DNA from: Methylophaga sp. 42_25_T18
Lineage (GTDB): Bacteria; Pseudomonadota; Gammaproteobacteria; Nitrosococcales; Methylophagaceae
NCBI GenBank assembly: GCA_002163085.1
Contig: MAAJ01000001.1
Location: 248,001-312,000, forward strand
Reading direction: 5' to 3'
DNA length: 64,000 nt
Below, one piece after another: positions 18,425 to 27,363 of the stretch. A model generated the notes under the pieces. The model did no database searches. It saw only the letters and a list, made by a program, of their open reading frames with translations, and had not been told where the DNA came from. Every line of letters begins with the position of its first letter. The first letter of the stretch is position 1. The position numbers and the translations under genes are program-made.

Positions 18425-19759
18425 ATGAGTTTTTTTAAACGTGACTTCGGGCTCATCTCAACAGGTGTTGTTCTGGGTGCTACATTGGTATTTGGCCAAA
18501 TGGTCTTTGCCGACAAGACAGAATCCCGTCCCGATATACCTTTGGATGAGTTGCGTACTTTTTCTGAAGTTTTTGGTCGAATCAAAAATAGTTATGTCGA
18601 ACCTGTAGACGACAAAGAGCTTTTGCAAAATGCTATTGAAGGCATGTTGTCAGGTCTTGATCCACATTCAACCTATCTCGACTTTGAAGACTTTAAAGAT
18701 CTACGAGAAGGCACCTCAGGTGAATTTGGCGGCCTAGGCATCGAAGTCACCATGGAAGATGGTTTTGTCAAAGTCGTCGCACCCATCGATGACACACCTG
18801 CTGCCCGCGGAGGCATCCAATCCGGTGACCTAATTATCCGTCTAGATGATACCCCGGTTAAAGGTCTATCCTTAGGTGAAGCGGTAGATATTATGCGAGG
18901 AAAACCTGATAGTAAGTTATTACTCACTATCATCAGAGAAGGCGAAGCTAAGCCACTAAAAATCGAACTAACTCGTGCAATTATCAAAGTAGAAAGCGTT
19001 AAACAAAAGATGTTGGAACCGGGTTACGGTTATGTACGGATCAGCACCTTTCAATCTCGTACTGGCGCTAGTTTAAAAGAAGCAATCACTGCATTAAAAC
19101 AGGAAAACGACGGCGCACTAAAAGGGCTTGTTCTTGATTTACGTAACAATCCAGGTGGTCTATTAGATGCGGCTATAGATGTTTCTGATGCCTTTATCAC
19201 CAAAGGAAAAATTGTTTATACCGAAGGTCGCATTAAAGATGCCGCGCAAGAATTTAATGCCAAACCAAATGACATCTTAAAAGGTGCGCCATTAGTTGTC
19301 TTGGTAAACGGTGGTTCAGCTTCAGCGTCAGAAATCGTCGCTGGCGCATTACAAGATCATCATCGTGCCGTCATTCTTGGTAGCAAGACATTTGGTAAAG
19401 GTTCAGTACAAACGGTAATGCCGCTCAGCGACAGTACCGCGGTTAAGATGACAACGGCTCGTTATTTCACCCCGTCTGGTCGCTCTATCCAAGCAGAAGG
19501 CATTGTGCCAGATATCGAAATTGAAAAGATTAAAGTTAGCGCATTAGACAGCAATGACTTTACCCCGCTACGTGAACAAGATTTATCGGGGCACCTCAGC
19601 AATGGTAATGGCAAAGAAGAAGAAGCGACTACTGACGACGAAGCTGTTGAAAGTAAAACTGAAGAAAAAGAAGATTCTACGCCTTTAGCTGTTAGTGATT
19701 ATTATTTGTCTCAGGCATTAAACCTACTAAAAGGAATGAGCATACTTAGCGCTAAGTAA
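18425..19759 (+). CDS. ctpA: Carboxy-terminal processing protease CtpA (S41)
   Basis: A periplasmic serine protease of 444 residues. After an N-terminal signal or anchor segment (LISTGVVLGATLVFGQMVFA) comes a PDZ domain (GIEVTMEDGFVKVVAPI). The S41 core has the catalytic Ser in GGSASASEIVAGAL and the catalytic Lys in GSKTFGKGSVQT. The C-terminal tail is acidic (EEEATTDDEAVESKTEEKED). Family members trim or degrade cell-wall enzymes and lipoproteins, and co-location with envC suggests a role in peptidoglycan remodelling. Confidence 0.95.
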   Translation: MSFFKRDFGLISTGVVLGATLVFGQMVFADKTESRPDIPLDELRTFSEVFGRIKNSYVEPVDDKELLQNAIEGMLSGLDPHSTYLDFEDFKDLREGTSGEFGGLGIEVTMEDGFVKVVAPIDDTPAARGGIQSGDLIIRLDDTPVKGLSLGEAVDIMRGKPDSKLLLTIIREGEAKPLKIELTRAIIKVESVKQKMLEPGYGYVRISTFQSRTGASLKEAITALKQENDGALKGLVLDLRNNPGGLLDAAIDVSDAFITKGKIVYTEGRIKDAAQEFNAKPNDILKGAPLVVLVNGGSASASEIVAGALQDHHRAVILGSKTFGKGSVQTVMPLSDSTAVKMTTARYFTPSGRSIQAEGIVPDIEIEKIKVSALDSNDFTPLREQDLSGHLSNGNGKEEEATTDDEAVESKTEEKEDSTPLAVSDYYLSQALNLLKGMSILSAK

Positions 19760-19774
19760 AGTAGGAGTATCAAT

Positions 19775-20332
19775 ATGGCACGCGTACTTATCCCACTAGC
19801 AACAGGCTGTGAAGAGCTCGAAGCGGTTACCTTAATTGATTTATTGAGGCGGGCGGGCATTACGGTGATTACAGCAAGCCTGACCGAACAACAGCAAGTG
19901 ACAGCCAGCCGAGGTGTACGCCTCATGGCTGACACAACGCTGGCTCATATTCTTCATGATGACTTTGATATGTTGCTTCTACCTGGTGGCATGCCCGGCT
20001 CAACAAACCTGAATGAAGATCCGCGCATTCATGCCATGATTAAAAAGCTTAATTTATCAAATAAAGCCATCGGCGCAATTTGTGCTGCTCCTATGGTATT
20101 AGCTCATTCTGGCCTGCTCAATGGTAAAACAGCCACGTGTTATCCCGGCATGCTCAGTAGTGAAGATTGGCCAGAAATCACGTTTAGCACTCAAGCTGTC
20201 GTCATTGATGGTAATGTACTGACGTCCCAAGGACCGGGCACAGCAATGGATTTTGCTTTGACTATTATTGAGTTTCTTACCGATCAAGACACTCGAAACA
20301 ATGTAGAAGTAGGGCTGGTACGGCCTTCTTAA
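19775..20332 (+). CDS. yajL: DJ-1/PfpI family protein (YajL-like)
   Basis: A 185-residue DJ-1 superfamily protein. The reactive Cys is in the nucleophile elbow AICAAPMVLA and the supporting Glu is in GCEELEAVT. The LLLPGGMPGS loop is typical of YajL/DJ-1. Reported roles for the family are redox-regulated chaperone and deglycase activities, the latter disputed. It follows ctpA by 15 bp and precedes the double-receiver gene, so all are probably on one transcript. Confidence 0.9.
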   Translation: MARVLIPLATGCEELEAVTLIDLLRRAGITVITASLTEQQQVTASRGVRLMADTTLAHILHDDFDMLLLPGGMPGSTNLNEDPRIHAMIKKLNLSNKAIGAICAAPMVLAHSGLLNGKTATCYPGMLSSEDWPEITFSTQAVVIDGNVLTSQGPGTAMDFALTIIEFLTDQDTRNNVEVGLVRPS

Positions 20333-20357
20333 GACATCAAACAAAGCGGAAAGATTA

Positions 20358-21155
20358 ATGAATCCATCTGAACTCTCGATATTACTCGTTGAACCATCTT
20401 CAATGCAGCAAAAAGTGATTTTGTCACACTTAAAAGAGGCTGGGATAGCAAATATTGACACGGCAAGTAATGGTGAACAAGCGTTAGAGTTAACCGGAAA
20501 GTACCAACCCGATTTAGTCATCAGCGCCATGTACTTACCGGATATGTCGGCAACAGATTTATTGAAAACACTACGCCAATCCAATACCGATCAAGAAATT
20601 AACTTTATGTTGGTTTCCAGCGAAACCAAGTTCTCAGCATTAGACCCTCTTCGCCAAGCTGGCGTTATCGCCATTCTGCCTAAACCCTTTGGTTACGAAG
20701 AGTTAGAGCGTGCTTTAAGCACAACACTGGACTATATTGCGCCCGAAGAAATCGCCCTGAAAAACTACGATGTTACTGACTTAAATGTCTTGGTAGTTGA
20801 TGACAGCAGCACGGCGCGCAAACACCTGTCACGCGTTTTGACCAATATCGGCATCACTAAATTGACTACCGCCATAAACGGTCTAGAAGCGATAGAAAAA
20901 ATCGAAGCCGATACCTTTGATCTTATTGTTACCGACTTCAATATGCCCGAAATGGATGGTCAGCAACTGATCGAATATGTACGTAATGATATGGGCAATA
21001 CCTTTATCCCTATTATGATGGTCACTAGCGAAGAAAATGAAACTCGCCTAGGCAATGTGCATCAAGCAGGCGTATCGGCGATTTGTGATAAACCCTTTGA
21101 GCCTCAAACTGTGCGTGAAATTTTATTCCGCATTTTGGATGATCACGCCCAATAA
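20358..21155 (+). CDS. Tandem receiver protein: pseudo-receiver plus CheY-like receiver
   Basis: Two REC domains and no output domain, 265 residues. The second (residues ~142-262) is canonical, with the acidic pair in VLVVDDSS, phospho-acceptor Asp193 in TDFNMPEMDG and Lys245 in CDKPF. The first (~6-122) has lost the acidic pair (LLVEPSS) and has Ala57 where the Asp should be (ISAMYLPDM), but keeps the Lys (LPKPF). So only the second domain can be phosphorylated in the usual way. It ends 3 bp from convergent metR. Partner kinase and target are unknown. Confidence 0.88.
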   Translation: MNPSELSILLVEPSSMQQKVILSHLKEAGIANIDTASNGEQALELTGKYQPDLVISAMYLPDMSATDLLKTLRQSNTDQEINFMLVSSETKFSALDPLRQAGVIAILPKPFGYEELERALSTTLDYIAPEEIALKNYDVTDLNVLVVDDSSTARKHLSRVLTNIGITKLTTAINGLEAIEKIEADTFDLIVTDFNMPEMDGQQLIEYVRNDMGNTFIPIMMVTSEENETRLGNVHQAGVSAICDKPFEPQTVREILFRILDDHAQ

Positions 21156-21158
21156 CAA

Positions 21159-22037
21159 TTAATGGCTTTTACCTAAGTTAACAAAAGTCTGCATATAGTT
21201 AATAGCGACATCTTGCTCGCGCATCGCTGCCGATAAGGTCTTATGTAAACCCCTTTTACCTAAGCGCACGGTCGACACCGGCAAACTTTGGCTCAGCTCT
21301 TCCGCCAGCCAGTTTGGCAATACCGTTAACCCACGATCTAAACCCACCATTTGCACCATCAGATCCAACGATTCCATGGCCTTTGTTTTAGGTGTCACCG
21401 ACGCCGGCAATAAAAACTGGGTAAATACATCCAATCGTTCATGTGGAACAGGGAAGGTCAGCAATAGCTCATCATCCAGAGCATCGGCATTGATAAATGT
21501 TTTGCCTGCAAGTTTATGGGAGTTAGCCACCAGCAATACCAACTCATAATCAAACAGCGGCTCATAATGCACCCCCTGCTTTTTCACCACATCAGGCGTG
21601 ACCAATAAATCAATATGATGATTAAGCAAACCTTCCAGCCCTGAAAACTGAAACTTCGACACAATATCCACATCCATATCCGGCATATTAATCAGGAAAT
21701 CAGCCAAAATACCTTTCAACCATTGATAGCAAGGGTGACATTCCACGCCCAAACGTAAGATGCCTTGCCGGCCTTCACCATAGGCTTTTACCGTCTTCTC
21801 AGTTTGTTCCAACACCGGCAACACCTGTCTAGCCACTTGCAATAACAGTTCCCCCGCTTGCGTTAAACGTATCTGCCGACCATCTTTCTCCCACAAGGAT
21901 ACTTCCAGCTTTTTCTCCAAATAACGTATTTGGTGAGACAAGGCCGACTGGGTTAAAAACAAAGCATTTGCCGCCGCCGTTAAGGTGCCGTTATCCGCTA
22001 AGGCTTTTATAATCTTTAAATGAGAGCGCTCAATCAT
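21159..22037 (-). CDS. metR: LysR-type regulator MetR
   Basis: A transcriptional activator of metE that senses homocysteine. The 292 residues hold an N-terminal winged helix (LTAAANALFLTQSALSHQIRYLE) and a LysR substrate domain. The segment RLGVECHPCYQWL is characteristic of MetR. It is divergent from metE across 101 bp. The sequence TGAATATTTCTCA at 22038-22050 resembles the MetR half-site palindrome TGAA-N5-TTCA with one mismatch and touches the metR start. Confidence 0.95.
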   Translation of the reverse strand: MIERSHLKIIKALADNGTLTAAANALFLTQSALSHQIRYLEKKLEVSLWEKDGRQIRLTQAGELLLQVARQVLPVLEQTEKTVKAYGEGRQGILRLGVECHPCYQWLKGILADFLINMPDMDVDIVSKFQFSGLEGLLNHHIDLLVTPDVVKKQGVHYEPLFDYELVLLVANSHKLAGKTFINADALDDELLLTFPVPHERLDVFTQFLLPASVTPKTKAMESLDLMVQMVGLDRGLTVLPNWLAEELSQSLPVSTVRLGKRGLHKTLSAAMREQDVAINYMQTFVNLGKSH

Positions 22038-22138
22038 CTATGAATATTTCTCATGTATCAGTTAAAAACCATCATTATTCCTCATAAGTCATCCTCTCTA
22101 CAATAGCTATCTTTTACACAGCGACTAAGGACAAGACG

Positions 22139-24415
22139 ATGGCTATTACCCATAACCTTGGTTTTCCACGTATTGGGAAAAACCGGGAATTAAAATTTGA
22201 ACTAGAAAAGTTTTGGCGAGAAGAAACCAGCAAAGAAGATCTGCAACACACAGCCCAAACCTTACGTAAAACGCATTGGAACCTGCAAAAACAACTAGAT
22301 TGGCTACCTGTCGGTGACTTTTCTTTATATGACCATGTGCTCGATACCAGTGCCTTAGTGGGCAACTTGCCTGAACGTGTCAGCCAAGAACAAGATGACT
22401 TGGCAAAATACTTCCAAGTCGCACGCGGTCAATCACATAGCCATTGCCAACAAGTAGCTGCTGGTGAAATGACTAAATGGTTTGATACTAACTATCACTA
22501 CATCGTGCCGGAATTTGATGCCAACACCACCTTTAGCCTGCATGCAGAAAACCTAATTTCTCAGGTCAAAGAAGCCAAAGCGCTAGGCCATAACATCAAA
22601 CCGGTGATCTTAGGACCGGTCACGTATTTATGGTTAGGAAAAACCAAAGACGGCAGCAATAAACTTGATTTGTTAGACGGCCTGTTAGCAACCTACGAAC
22701 TGTTGTTACTCGCTTTACAAGAGGAGGGCGTTGAGTGGGTTCAAATTGATGAGCCCATCTTAGTGACCGAGTTAGACTCATCATGGACACATGCACTTAA
22801 GCAGGCATATTTAGCGCTAAATAAATCGCCAATTAAATTGCTGTTAACCAGTTATTTTGGTGAACTCAAAGAAAACCTGCATTTTGCCTGTGAACTACCC
22901 GTTGCCGGTCTCCATATTGATGCTATTAATGGCTTCAATGAGATCGACCAAGTAGTGGATTGGCTACCGAGTCATAAAGTGTTGTCATTAGGCGTTATCA
23001 ATGGCCGCAATATTTGGATCAATGATTTGAACAAAACCCTAGCGTGGCTAACGCCTTTACAGCAACGCTTACAAGATCGTCTTTGGTTAGCACCGTCATG
23101 TTCATTACTACATGTACCGGTTGATCTAGATAGCGAACAAAACTTAGATGAAGATATTCAATCGTGGCTAGCCTTTGCGGTACAAAAACTAGATGAACTC
23201 AATATTCTTGCAACAGCCTTAAATCAAGGCAAAGATGCAGTGGCCGAAGAGTTAGTCATCAACGAACTGGCGATAAAATCACGTCAACAATCAAACCGCG
23301 TGCACAACCCGCTCATTAAAACTCGGGTAGCAGGAATCAATGATGCGATGGCGCAACGCAAAAGCAGTTACCAACAACGTGCAGCCATCCAAAGACAGCG
23401 CTTTAATTTACCGTTGTTCCCAACCACCACCATCGGCTCCTTTCCACAAACGGCTGAAATCCGCCAAGCACGAAAACAATATCGCCTAGGACAATTAGAT
23501 GAGCAGCAGTATCAAACGTTTCTAAAAAACCAAATCAATCATGATATCGAACAACAAGAAGCCCTTGGCCTAGATGTTTTAGTCCATGGTGAAGCTGAAC
23601 GAAATGACATGGTCGAATATTTTGGTGAGCAACTGGATGGTTACACCTTCAGCCAATTTGGCTGGGTGCAATCCTATGGTTCGCGTTGTGTAAAACCACC
23701 GATCATCTTTGGTGATATTTCACGTCCACAAGCGATGACCGTCGAATGGGCTACTTACGCCCAATCATTGAGTAGCAAACCCGTTAAAGGCATGCTCACA
23801 GGCCCGGTGACCATTTTAAACTGGTCATTCGTGCGTGATGATCAACCGCGTTCACAAACCTGTCTGCAATTGGCCTTGGCAATTCGTGATGAAGTCTTAG
23901 ATCTCGAAGAAGCGGGCATCAATATTATTCAAATTGATGAAGCTGCCCTGCGTGAAGGTTTGCCGTTAAGGCAGTCACAATGGCATACGTATCTAGATTG
24001 GGCAGTGAACAGCTTCAAACTCACCGCCAATGGTGTGCAAGATGAAACGCAGATCCATACCCATATGTGTTATTCCGAGTTTAATGACATTATCCAAGCC
24101 ATTGCCGATATGGATGCTGATGTAATTACTATAGAGACTTCACGTTCAGATATGGAATTGCTGGATGTGTTTAACGAGTTTAACTACCCCAATGAAATTG
24201 GGCCGGGTGTTTATGACATTCACACGCCTAATATCCCAACGATTGAACAGATCGTGGAACTGATTAATAAAGCAGCGGAACGTATTCCAGCAGAGCGTTT
24301 ATGGATAAACCCCGACTGCGGCTTAAAAACACGTCGCTGGGAAGAAGTGAAACCAGCCTTAGCAGCCATGGTCACCGCCAGCAAAGTGTTGCGTTCTAAC
24401 TCAGCAGCAGCCTAA
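22139..24415 (+). CDS. metE: Cobalamin-independent methionine synthase MetE
   Basis: Transfers the methyl group of methyl-tetrahydropteroyl-triglutamate to homocysteine. The 758 residues show the family's duplicated barrels: an N-terminal half starting [19 protein letters not shown] and a catalytic C-terminal half starting [15 protein letters not shown]. The zinc ligands are visible in [10 protein letters not shown] (His, Cys), VITIETSRS (Glu) and [10 protein letters not shown] (Cys). Divergent metR indicates homocysteine-dependent activation. I saw no riboswitch in the leader. Confidence 0.98.
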   Translation: MAITHNLGFPRIGKNRELKFELEKFWREETSKEDLQHTAQTLRKTHWNLQKQLDWLPVGDFSLYDHVLDTSALVGNLPERVSQEQDDLAKYFQVARGQSHSHCQQVAAGEMTKWFDTNYHYIVPEFDANTTFSLHAENLISQVKEAKALGHNIKPVILGPVTYLWLGKTKDGSNKLDLLDGLLATYELLLLALQEEGVEWVQIDEPILVTELDSSWTHALKQAYLALNKSPIKLLLTSYFGELKENLHFACELPVAGLHIDAINGFNEIDQVVDWLPSHKVLSLGVINGRNIWINDLNKTLAWLTPLQQRLQDRLWLAPSCSLLHVPVDLDSEQNLDEDIQSWLAFAVQKLDELNILATALNQGKDAVAEELVINELAIKSRQQSNRVHNPLIKTRVAGINDAMAQRKSSYQQRAAIQRQRFNLPLFPTTTIGSFPQTAEIRQARKQYRLGQLDEQQYQTFLKNQINHDIEQQEALGLDVLVHGEAERNDMVEYFGEQLDGYTFSQFGWVQSYGSRCVKPPIIFGDISRPQAMTVEWATYAQSLSSKPVKGMLTGPVTILNWSFVRDDQPRSQTCLQLALAIRDEVLDLEEAGINIIQIDEAALREGLPLRQSQWHTYLDWAVNSFKLTANGVQDETQIHTHMCYSEFNDIIQAIADMDADVITIETSRSDMELLDVFNEFNYPNEIGPGVYDIHTPNIPTIEQIVELINKAAERIPAERLWINPDCGLKTRRWEEVKPALAAMVTASKVLRSNSAAA

Positions 24416-24713
24416 ATCAACCTGCTTGTACCTGACAGGATGTTGGGTACAAGCCCTTAAGTGACAGCAAAGCTAGAAACATTTATAGTCATAACCCACT
24501 TCATCATTAAGAAAAGGAATTCAAACAATGAAAAGTCTTCATCTCAAACATATAGAGCCTTTGGCCACTTTACACCCTTAAATTAATAAAAACTGGCTAC
24601 TTAATCTTAAATTTGAAAAAATAATATTACTTAATTATGCTTATTTTCAATACCTTAGCTATTTCAAAACGTGCTTGATTCAGAATTAAGTGGCCGCCAC
24701 ACTAATACACACT
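24416..24713. other. Gene-free stretch between metE and the cassette array
   Basis: It holds a strong hairpin at 24424-24454 (GCTTGTACC ... GGTACAAGC) just after the metE stop. The hairpin lacks a clear T run, so it may stabilise or weakly terminate the metE transcript. The remaining ~260 bp are AT-rich with no convincing gene; a 17-codon ORF at 24528 has no support. No integrase gene or recognisable attI site lies here. Confidence 0.6.
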
Positions 24714-24725
24714 GTTAGGTGCTAA

Positions 24726-25151
24726 ATGAATATCGCCGATATCTATGATTATTTAAATTCTGAGGAAGCAATTGAATATTCAAAGCTAAGCCCTGAATCT
24801 AAACTTGTGGAAGATTTAGGTATTGAAGGTGATGATTTTTCTGAGTTAATTGAAAGTTTTTCTAAAAAATATGACATAGATATGGATAGCTATCTTTGGT
24901 ATTTTCATCATAGAGAAGAAGGATGGAATTTAGGCGCTTTAATATTTAAACCACCTTATGCACAAGTTAAAACAATCCCTGTTACACCGGAAGTATTGTT
25001 AGCAGCAGCCAAAACAAAAGTGTGGCCAGTAAAATATCCAAACCATAAACTTAAGCCTGGACGTCCTGATGTATTGTTTAATCAAGTTTTGTTTGGCGGC
25101 ATTGCCATATTTGGAGTTGTAATTTGGTTGTTTGAGAGAAATAGCACCTAA
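24726..25151 (+). CDS. DUF1493-type acyl-carrier-like protein (cassette 1)
   Basis: A 141-residue protein. The N-terminal ~60 residues resemble the DUF1493 family, a relative of acyl carrier proteins (SKLVEDLGIEGDDFSELIESF), though the usual phosphopantetheine DSL serine is not obvious: DD-F occupies that place. The C-terminal end is a single hydrophobic helix (FGGIAIFGVVIWLF), suggesting membrane attachment. It begins 5 bp after an R'' core and ends inside a collapsed attC. The role is unknown. Confidence 0.7.
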   Translation: MNIADIYDYLNSEEAIEYSKLSPESKLVEDLGIEGDDFSELIESFSKKYDIDMDSYLWYFHHREEGWNLGALIFKPPYAQVKTIPVTPEVLLAAAKTKVWPVKYPNHKLKPGRPDVLFNQVLFGGIAIFGVVIWLFERNST

Positions 25152-25164
25152 TGAGGCGTTAGAT
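25146..25164 (+). other. Collapsed attC site between cassettes 1 and 2
   Basis: ACCTAAT (an R' with one mismatch) is followed after only 5 bp by GTTAGAT (R''). The palindromic middle is missing, and the site overlaps both the stop codon of cassette 1 and the ATG of cassette 2. This looks like an internal deletion that fused two cassettes. It is probably not recombinogenic. Confidence 0.55.
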
Positions 25165-25540
25165 GGCTATGGCTAAATATAAACGTTCAAAACTAGGAAC
25201 TGAATCCGATAAATTAAAAGATAAATCTAAAGACTCATTGTTTTGGACGCTATTTGGAAAATTATTATCTTTATTTATTCCAAATGATAATCCAGATTAT
25301 GAAAATAAATTTATTTTAGTTCATGAATGGCTGATAGAGTTCGATGAAGACGGACACCCTGATCGTGAAATTGGATTAAATACAGAAGGAAAACCAGTTA
25401 TAGCAGGTCCAGACGAACGAAACTATGGATTTTGGTTAGATACTAATATGCGCATTAATGATTTTGAAAACAATGAAATCAGTTCAGAATATTTTGAGAC
25501 AAAATGGAATACATTTTTAAGTAATGGTGGTTTTAAATGA
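25163..25540 (+). CDS. Hypothetical cassette protein (cassette 2)
   Basis: A soluble-looking protein of 125 residues with no family I recognise. The start is basic (YKRSKLGTESDKLKDKSKD), followed by a short hydrophobic stretch (FWTLFGKLLSLFIP). The rest is an acidic, aromatic-rich body (EWLIEFDEDGHPDREIGL, NYGFWLDTN). The ATG overlaps the R'' core, so translation may rely on the upstream gene; a second ATG follows at 25169. It is followed by a complete attC. Confidence 0.62.
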   Translation: MAMAKYKRSKLGTESDKLKDKSKDSLFWTLFGKLLSLFIPNDNPDYENKFILVHEWLIEFDEDGHPDREIGLNTEGKPVIAGPDERNYGFWLDTNMRINDFENNEISSEYFETKWNTFLSNGGFK

Positions 25541-25547
25541 AAAAACC

Positions 25548-25626
25548 ATCTAACAAAAAAATCCAGCCGACCTTCATAAGCGTCGCTTCGCTCTGCTTAT
25601 TCGGCCGGCTGATTTAGACGTTAGGC
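25548..25626 (+). other. attC recombination site (79 bp)
   Basis: R' ATCTAAC (25548-25554) and R'' GTTAGGC (25620-25626) enclose an imperfect palindrome: CAGCCGAC...ATAAGC pairs with GCTTAT...GGCCGGCTG. This is the geometry expected for a folded single-stranded attC. The cleavage point would be between G and TTAGGC at 25620/25621. Confidence 0.85.
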
Positions 25627-25631
25627 ACTAA

Positions 25632-26132
25632 ATGGACACCGTCGTAATTATTTTACTCTTTCTGTTTGTTATTCTCCTTGGGGTAGCAGTATTGGCGGGA
25701 ATTGGTTATGGGCTATGGAAGATCCCCTATGTGGGAAAATATCTATGTTTGCTCGCCACAGGTTGGTTTATATTTTCATTGTATACGGCGATATGGCCAC
25801 CAAATTCGTTCTATTTTGAAGAGATGAAGTATCATGCAAATATTGACCTATTAGAAAGGGCTGAAGTGGTAGATAAGAGTGCTTCCTACCCCGATTTTCA
25901 CGGGGACTATTACTCCCAAGCAACGTTTGAGGTTAGCACTTTTAGTGAAAGTGAGATTTCACCTGAATACCGATTGTCATCGTGTGAAATCCCGCCGTAT
26001 ATTAAAAGCAAAGTTGGTGATAATCATAAGGGCGGTACTTGCTGGTTCATTCAGAAAGAAATTGACCAAAGGTTGAGTGTCGCTTATTTCAAAGAACTTG
26101 GGTTGTTGCATTATCATTATTATCAGCACTAA
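25632..26132 (+). CDS. Hypothetical membrane protein (cassette 3)
   Basis: A 166-residue protein with two N-terminal membrane helices (about residues 4-28, VVIILLFLFVILLGVAVLAG, and 38-55, LCLLATGWFIFSLYTAIW). A ~110-residue soluble domain follows, with two Cys (SSCEIPPY and GGTCWFI) that could form a disulfide if it faces the periplasm. No family recognised. Its stop is 3 bp before the R' core of the next attC. Confidence 0.62.
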   Translation: MDTVVIILLFLFVILLGVAVLAGIGYGLWKIPYVGKYLCLLATGWFIFSLYTAIWPPNSFYFEEMKYHANIDLLERAEVVDKSASYPDFHGDYYSQATFEVSTFSESEISPEYRLSSCEIPPYIKSKVGDNHKGGTCWFIQKEIDQRLSVAYFKELGLLHYHYYQH

Positions 26133-26134
26133 TT

Positions 26135-26251
26135 GCCTAACAAAAAGCTGCACCTGACAAATATTGCTACGCTCGTTTTGTGTATGTCGCGTAGCTTCAT
26201 TTTACACAAAAACGCTCTCCGCAATATTTGCAGGTGAGCTTGGCGTTAGGT
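26135..26251 (+). other. attC recombination site (117 bp)
   Basis: R' GCCTAAC (26135-26141) and R'' GTTAGGT (26245-26251). The long palindromic arms include CACCTG...AAATATTGC pairing with GCAATATTTGCAGGTG, plus the inner pair GCTACGC/GCGTAGC and an inner TTTTGTGTA/TTTACACAAAA. This is the longest and best-paired site in the array. Confidence 0.88.
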
Positions 26252-26264
26252 AAAAAGGAAAATT

Positions 26265-26813
26265 ATGTCAACGTTGCATGAAATAGTAATTAAATTGAGT
26301 ACAACAAAAGCAATATTACTTATTGTAGGTTCTCTTGCATTCGTGGGAGTTGGAGTTTATTTGACATCTATAGACCCAATTCAAATCGAAGAGCATAGGC
26401 GCTTTAACAACCCTCTATTTGTATATGGAATAGGTTGGGCTTCTATCTTAATTTTTGGTTTAAGTTGCCTATATCATATAAGAAAATTATTTGATAAAAA
26501 GCCTGGATTAACTTTCAACAGCACAGGCATTATTGATAACAGTAGCGGTATCGCTGCAGGATTAATTCCATGGAATGATATTAAGGGGTTTAATATTTAC
26601 GAAGTAAATAAACAAAAAATGCTCGTTATTTCACTCAATAATCCAAATAAATATATTGAAATGGGAAATTTATTTAAACGAGCCCTCAATAGAGCTAACT
26701 ATAAAATGTGTGGAAGCCCTCTTTCAATCACACCTAATTCATTACAAATAAATTTTGATGAACTTATAGAAATTACTAATAAGTATTTCAATGAATATGC
26801 TAAGCAAACCTAA
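26265..26813 (+). CDS. STM3941-family membrane protein (cassette 4)
   Basis: A 182-residue protein that fits the STM3941 family, common in accessory DNA and of unknown function. Two membrane helices (~17-34 AILLIVGSLAFVGVGVYL and ~52-70 FVYGIGWASILIFGLSCLY) are followed by a PH-like soluble domain with LTFNSTGIIDNSSGI and IPWNDIKGFNIYE. The stop codon lies inside the R' core of the following attC. Confidence 0.72.
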   Translation: MSTLHEIVIKLSTTKAILLIVGSLAFVGVGVYLTSIDPIQIEEHRRFNNPLFVYGIGWASILIFGLSCLYHIRKLFDKKPGLTFNSTGIIDNSSGIAAGLIPWNDIKGFNIYEVNKQKMLVISLNNPNKYIEMGNLFKRALNRANYKMCGSPLSITPNSLQINFDELIEITNKYFNEYAKQT

Positions 26814-26902
26814 CAAGCAGGTCAAAATCACTCCGGCTGCAAAAAGCGCAGCCTCCGTTGGGACTGTCGCTACGCGCCAGCCCCTTACCTAAATCGTTAG
26901 GC
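26808..26902 (+). other. attC recombination site (95 bp)
   Basis: R' ACCTAAC (26808-26814) and R'' GTTAGGC (26896-26902). The interior is less perfectly paired than in the other two (GGCTGC/GCAGCC-type inner pairs are visible), but core spacing and position between two ORFs fit a functional attC. Confidence 0.75.
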
Positions 26903-26915
26903 AATATTTAAGAAT

Positions 26916-27257
26916 ATGCGTAAATCTGATAAGAAAATTGATAATCAGCTTCGTCAAGTATTAACAGGTGTATGCGAAATAGCATTAAAAGACATCAAAG
27001 GGTTTCAATGGTTAACCCATATAGTAAACTTTTCTAATTTTCCTCAAAGCTTAAAAGTTGTCTGTGTATTCGATACAAATGAAAGTCTTGATAGTTATGT
27101 GCAATCGGATAACAATCAAAAGTTGGTGTCACTTATTGAAACTGAATTTATAAGCATGGGGATTAAGTTTAAAAACATCTCAAATCATGTTTCAATCGAT
27201 ACTGAAGAAAGTTGTGATAAACAGAATAGCGGTAACTGGGCTAGTAGGCTTGGTTAA
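26916..27257 (+). CDS. Small conserved cassette protein (cassette 5)
   Basis: A 113-residue protein of a type I recall from integron cassettes of marine gammaproteobacteria, sometimes auto-annotated as a Fis-family regulator without good reason. Recognisable blocks are IALKDIKGFQWLTHIVNFSNFP and IKFKNISNHVSIDTEESC. No catalytic or helix-turn-helix motif is evident. It ends 6 bp before the R' core of a truncated attC. Confidence 0.68.
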   Translation: MRKSDKKIDNQLRQVLTGVCEIALKDIKGFQWLTHIVNFSNFPQSLKVVCVFDTNESLDSYVQSDNNQKLVSLIETEFISMGIKFKNISNHVSIDTEESCDKQNSGNWASRLG

Positions 27258-27263
27258 GTTCCA

Positions 27264-27305
27264 GCCTAACAAAGGAATCAAAGGGGGCAGCCAGCTTGAT
27301 TCCTT
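27264..27305 (+). other. Truncated attC at the right end of the array
   Basis: R' GCCTAAC (27264-27270) is followed by a perfect 10-bp inverted repeat (AAGGAATCAA at 27272-27281, TTGATTCCTT at 27296-27305). No R'' GTTRRRY is found in the next ~100 bp, so the site is broken and marks where the array was interrupted. Confidence 0.6.
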
Positions 27306-27363
27306 GACTTCCCATTCGCCAAAACACATCCGCCCAAACTGTCGAGGTTTTTTGTTTAACACA

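Larger units (their letters stand above)
24714..27305 (+). mobile_element. Integron cassette array without integrase (CALIN-like)
   Basis: Five small ORFs, all on the plus strand, are separated by sequences with integron attC hallmarks: RYYYAAC (R') just after each stop codon and GTTRRRY (R'') just before the next start, enclosing imperfect palindromes. R'' cores are at 24714 (GTTAGGT), 25158, 25620, 26245 and 26896. R' cores are at 25548, 26135, 26808 and 27264. Three attC sites are intact, one is collapsed and the last is truncated. No intI gene or attI is present in the window. The arrangement fits a cluster of attC sites lacking an integrase, or one end of a larger broken integron. Confidence 0.88.

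Noticed and set aside
22038..22138. Methionine-related riboswitch before metE
   Set aside because: The leader is only ~100 bp, AT-rich and without SAM or cobalamin riboswitch core features; MetR control explains it better.
24416..24713. Possible attI site and integrase gene at the left end of the cassette array
   Set aside because: Only an isolated GTTAGGT is present; no integrase-like frame on either strand and metE follows directly to the left.
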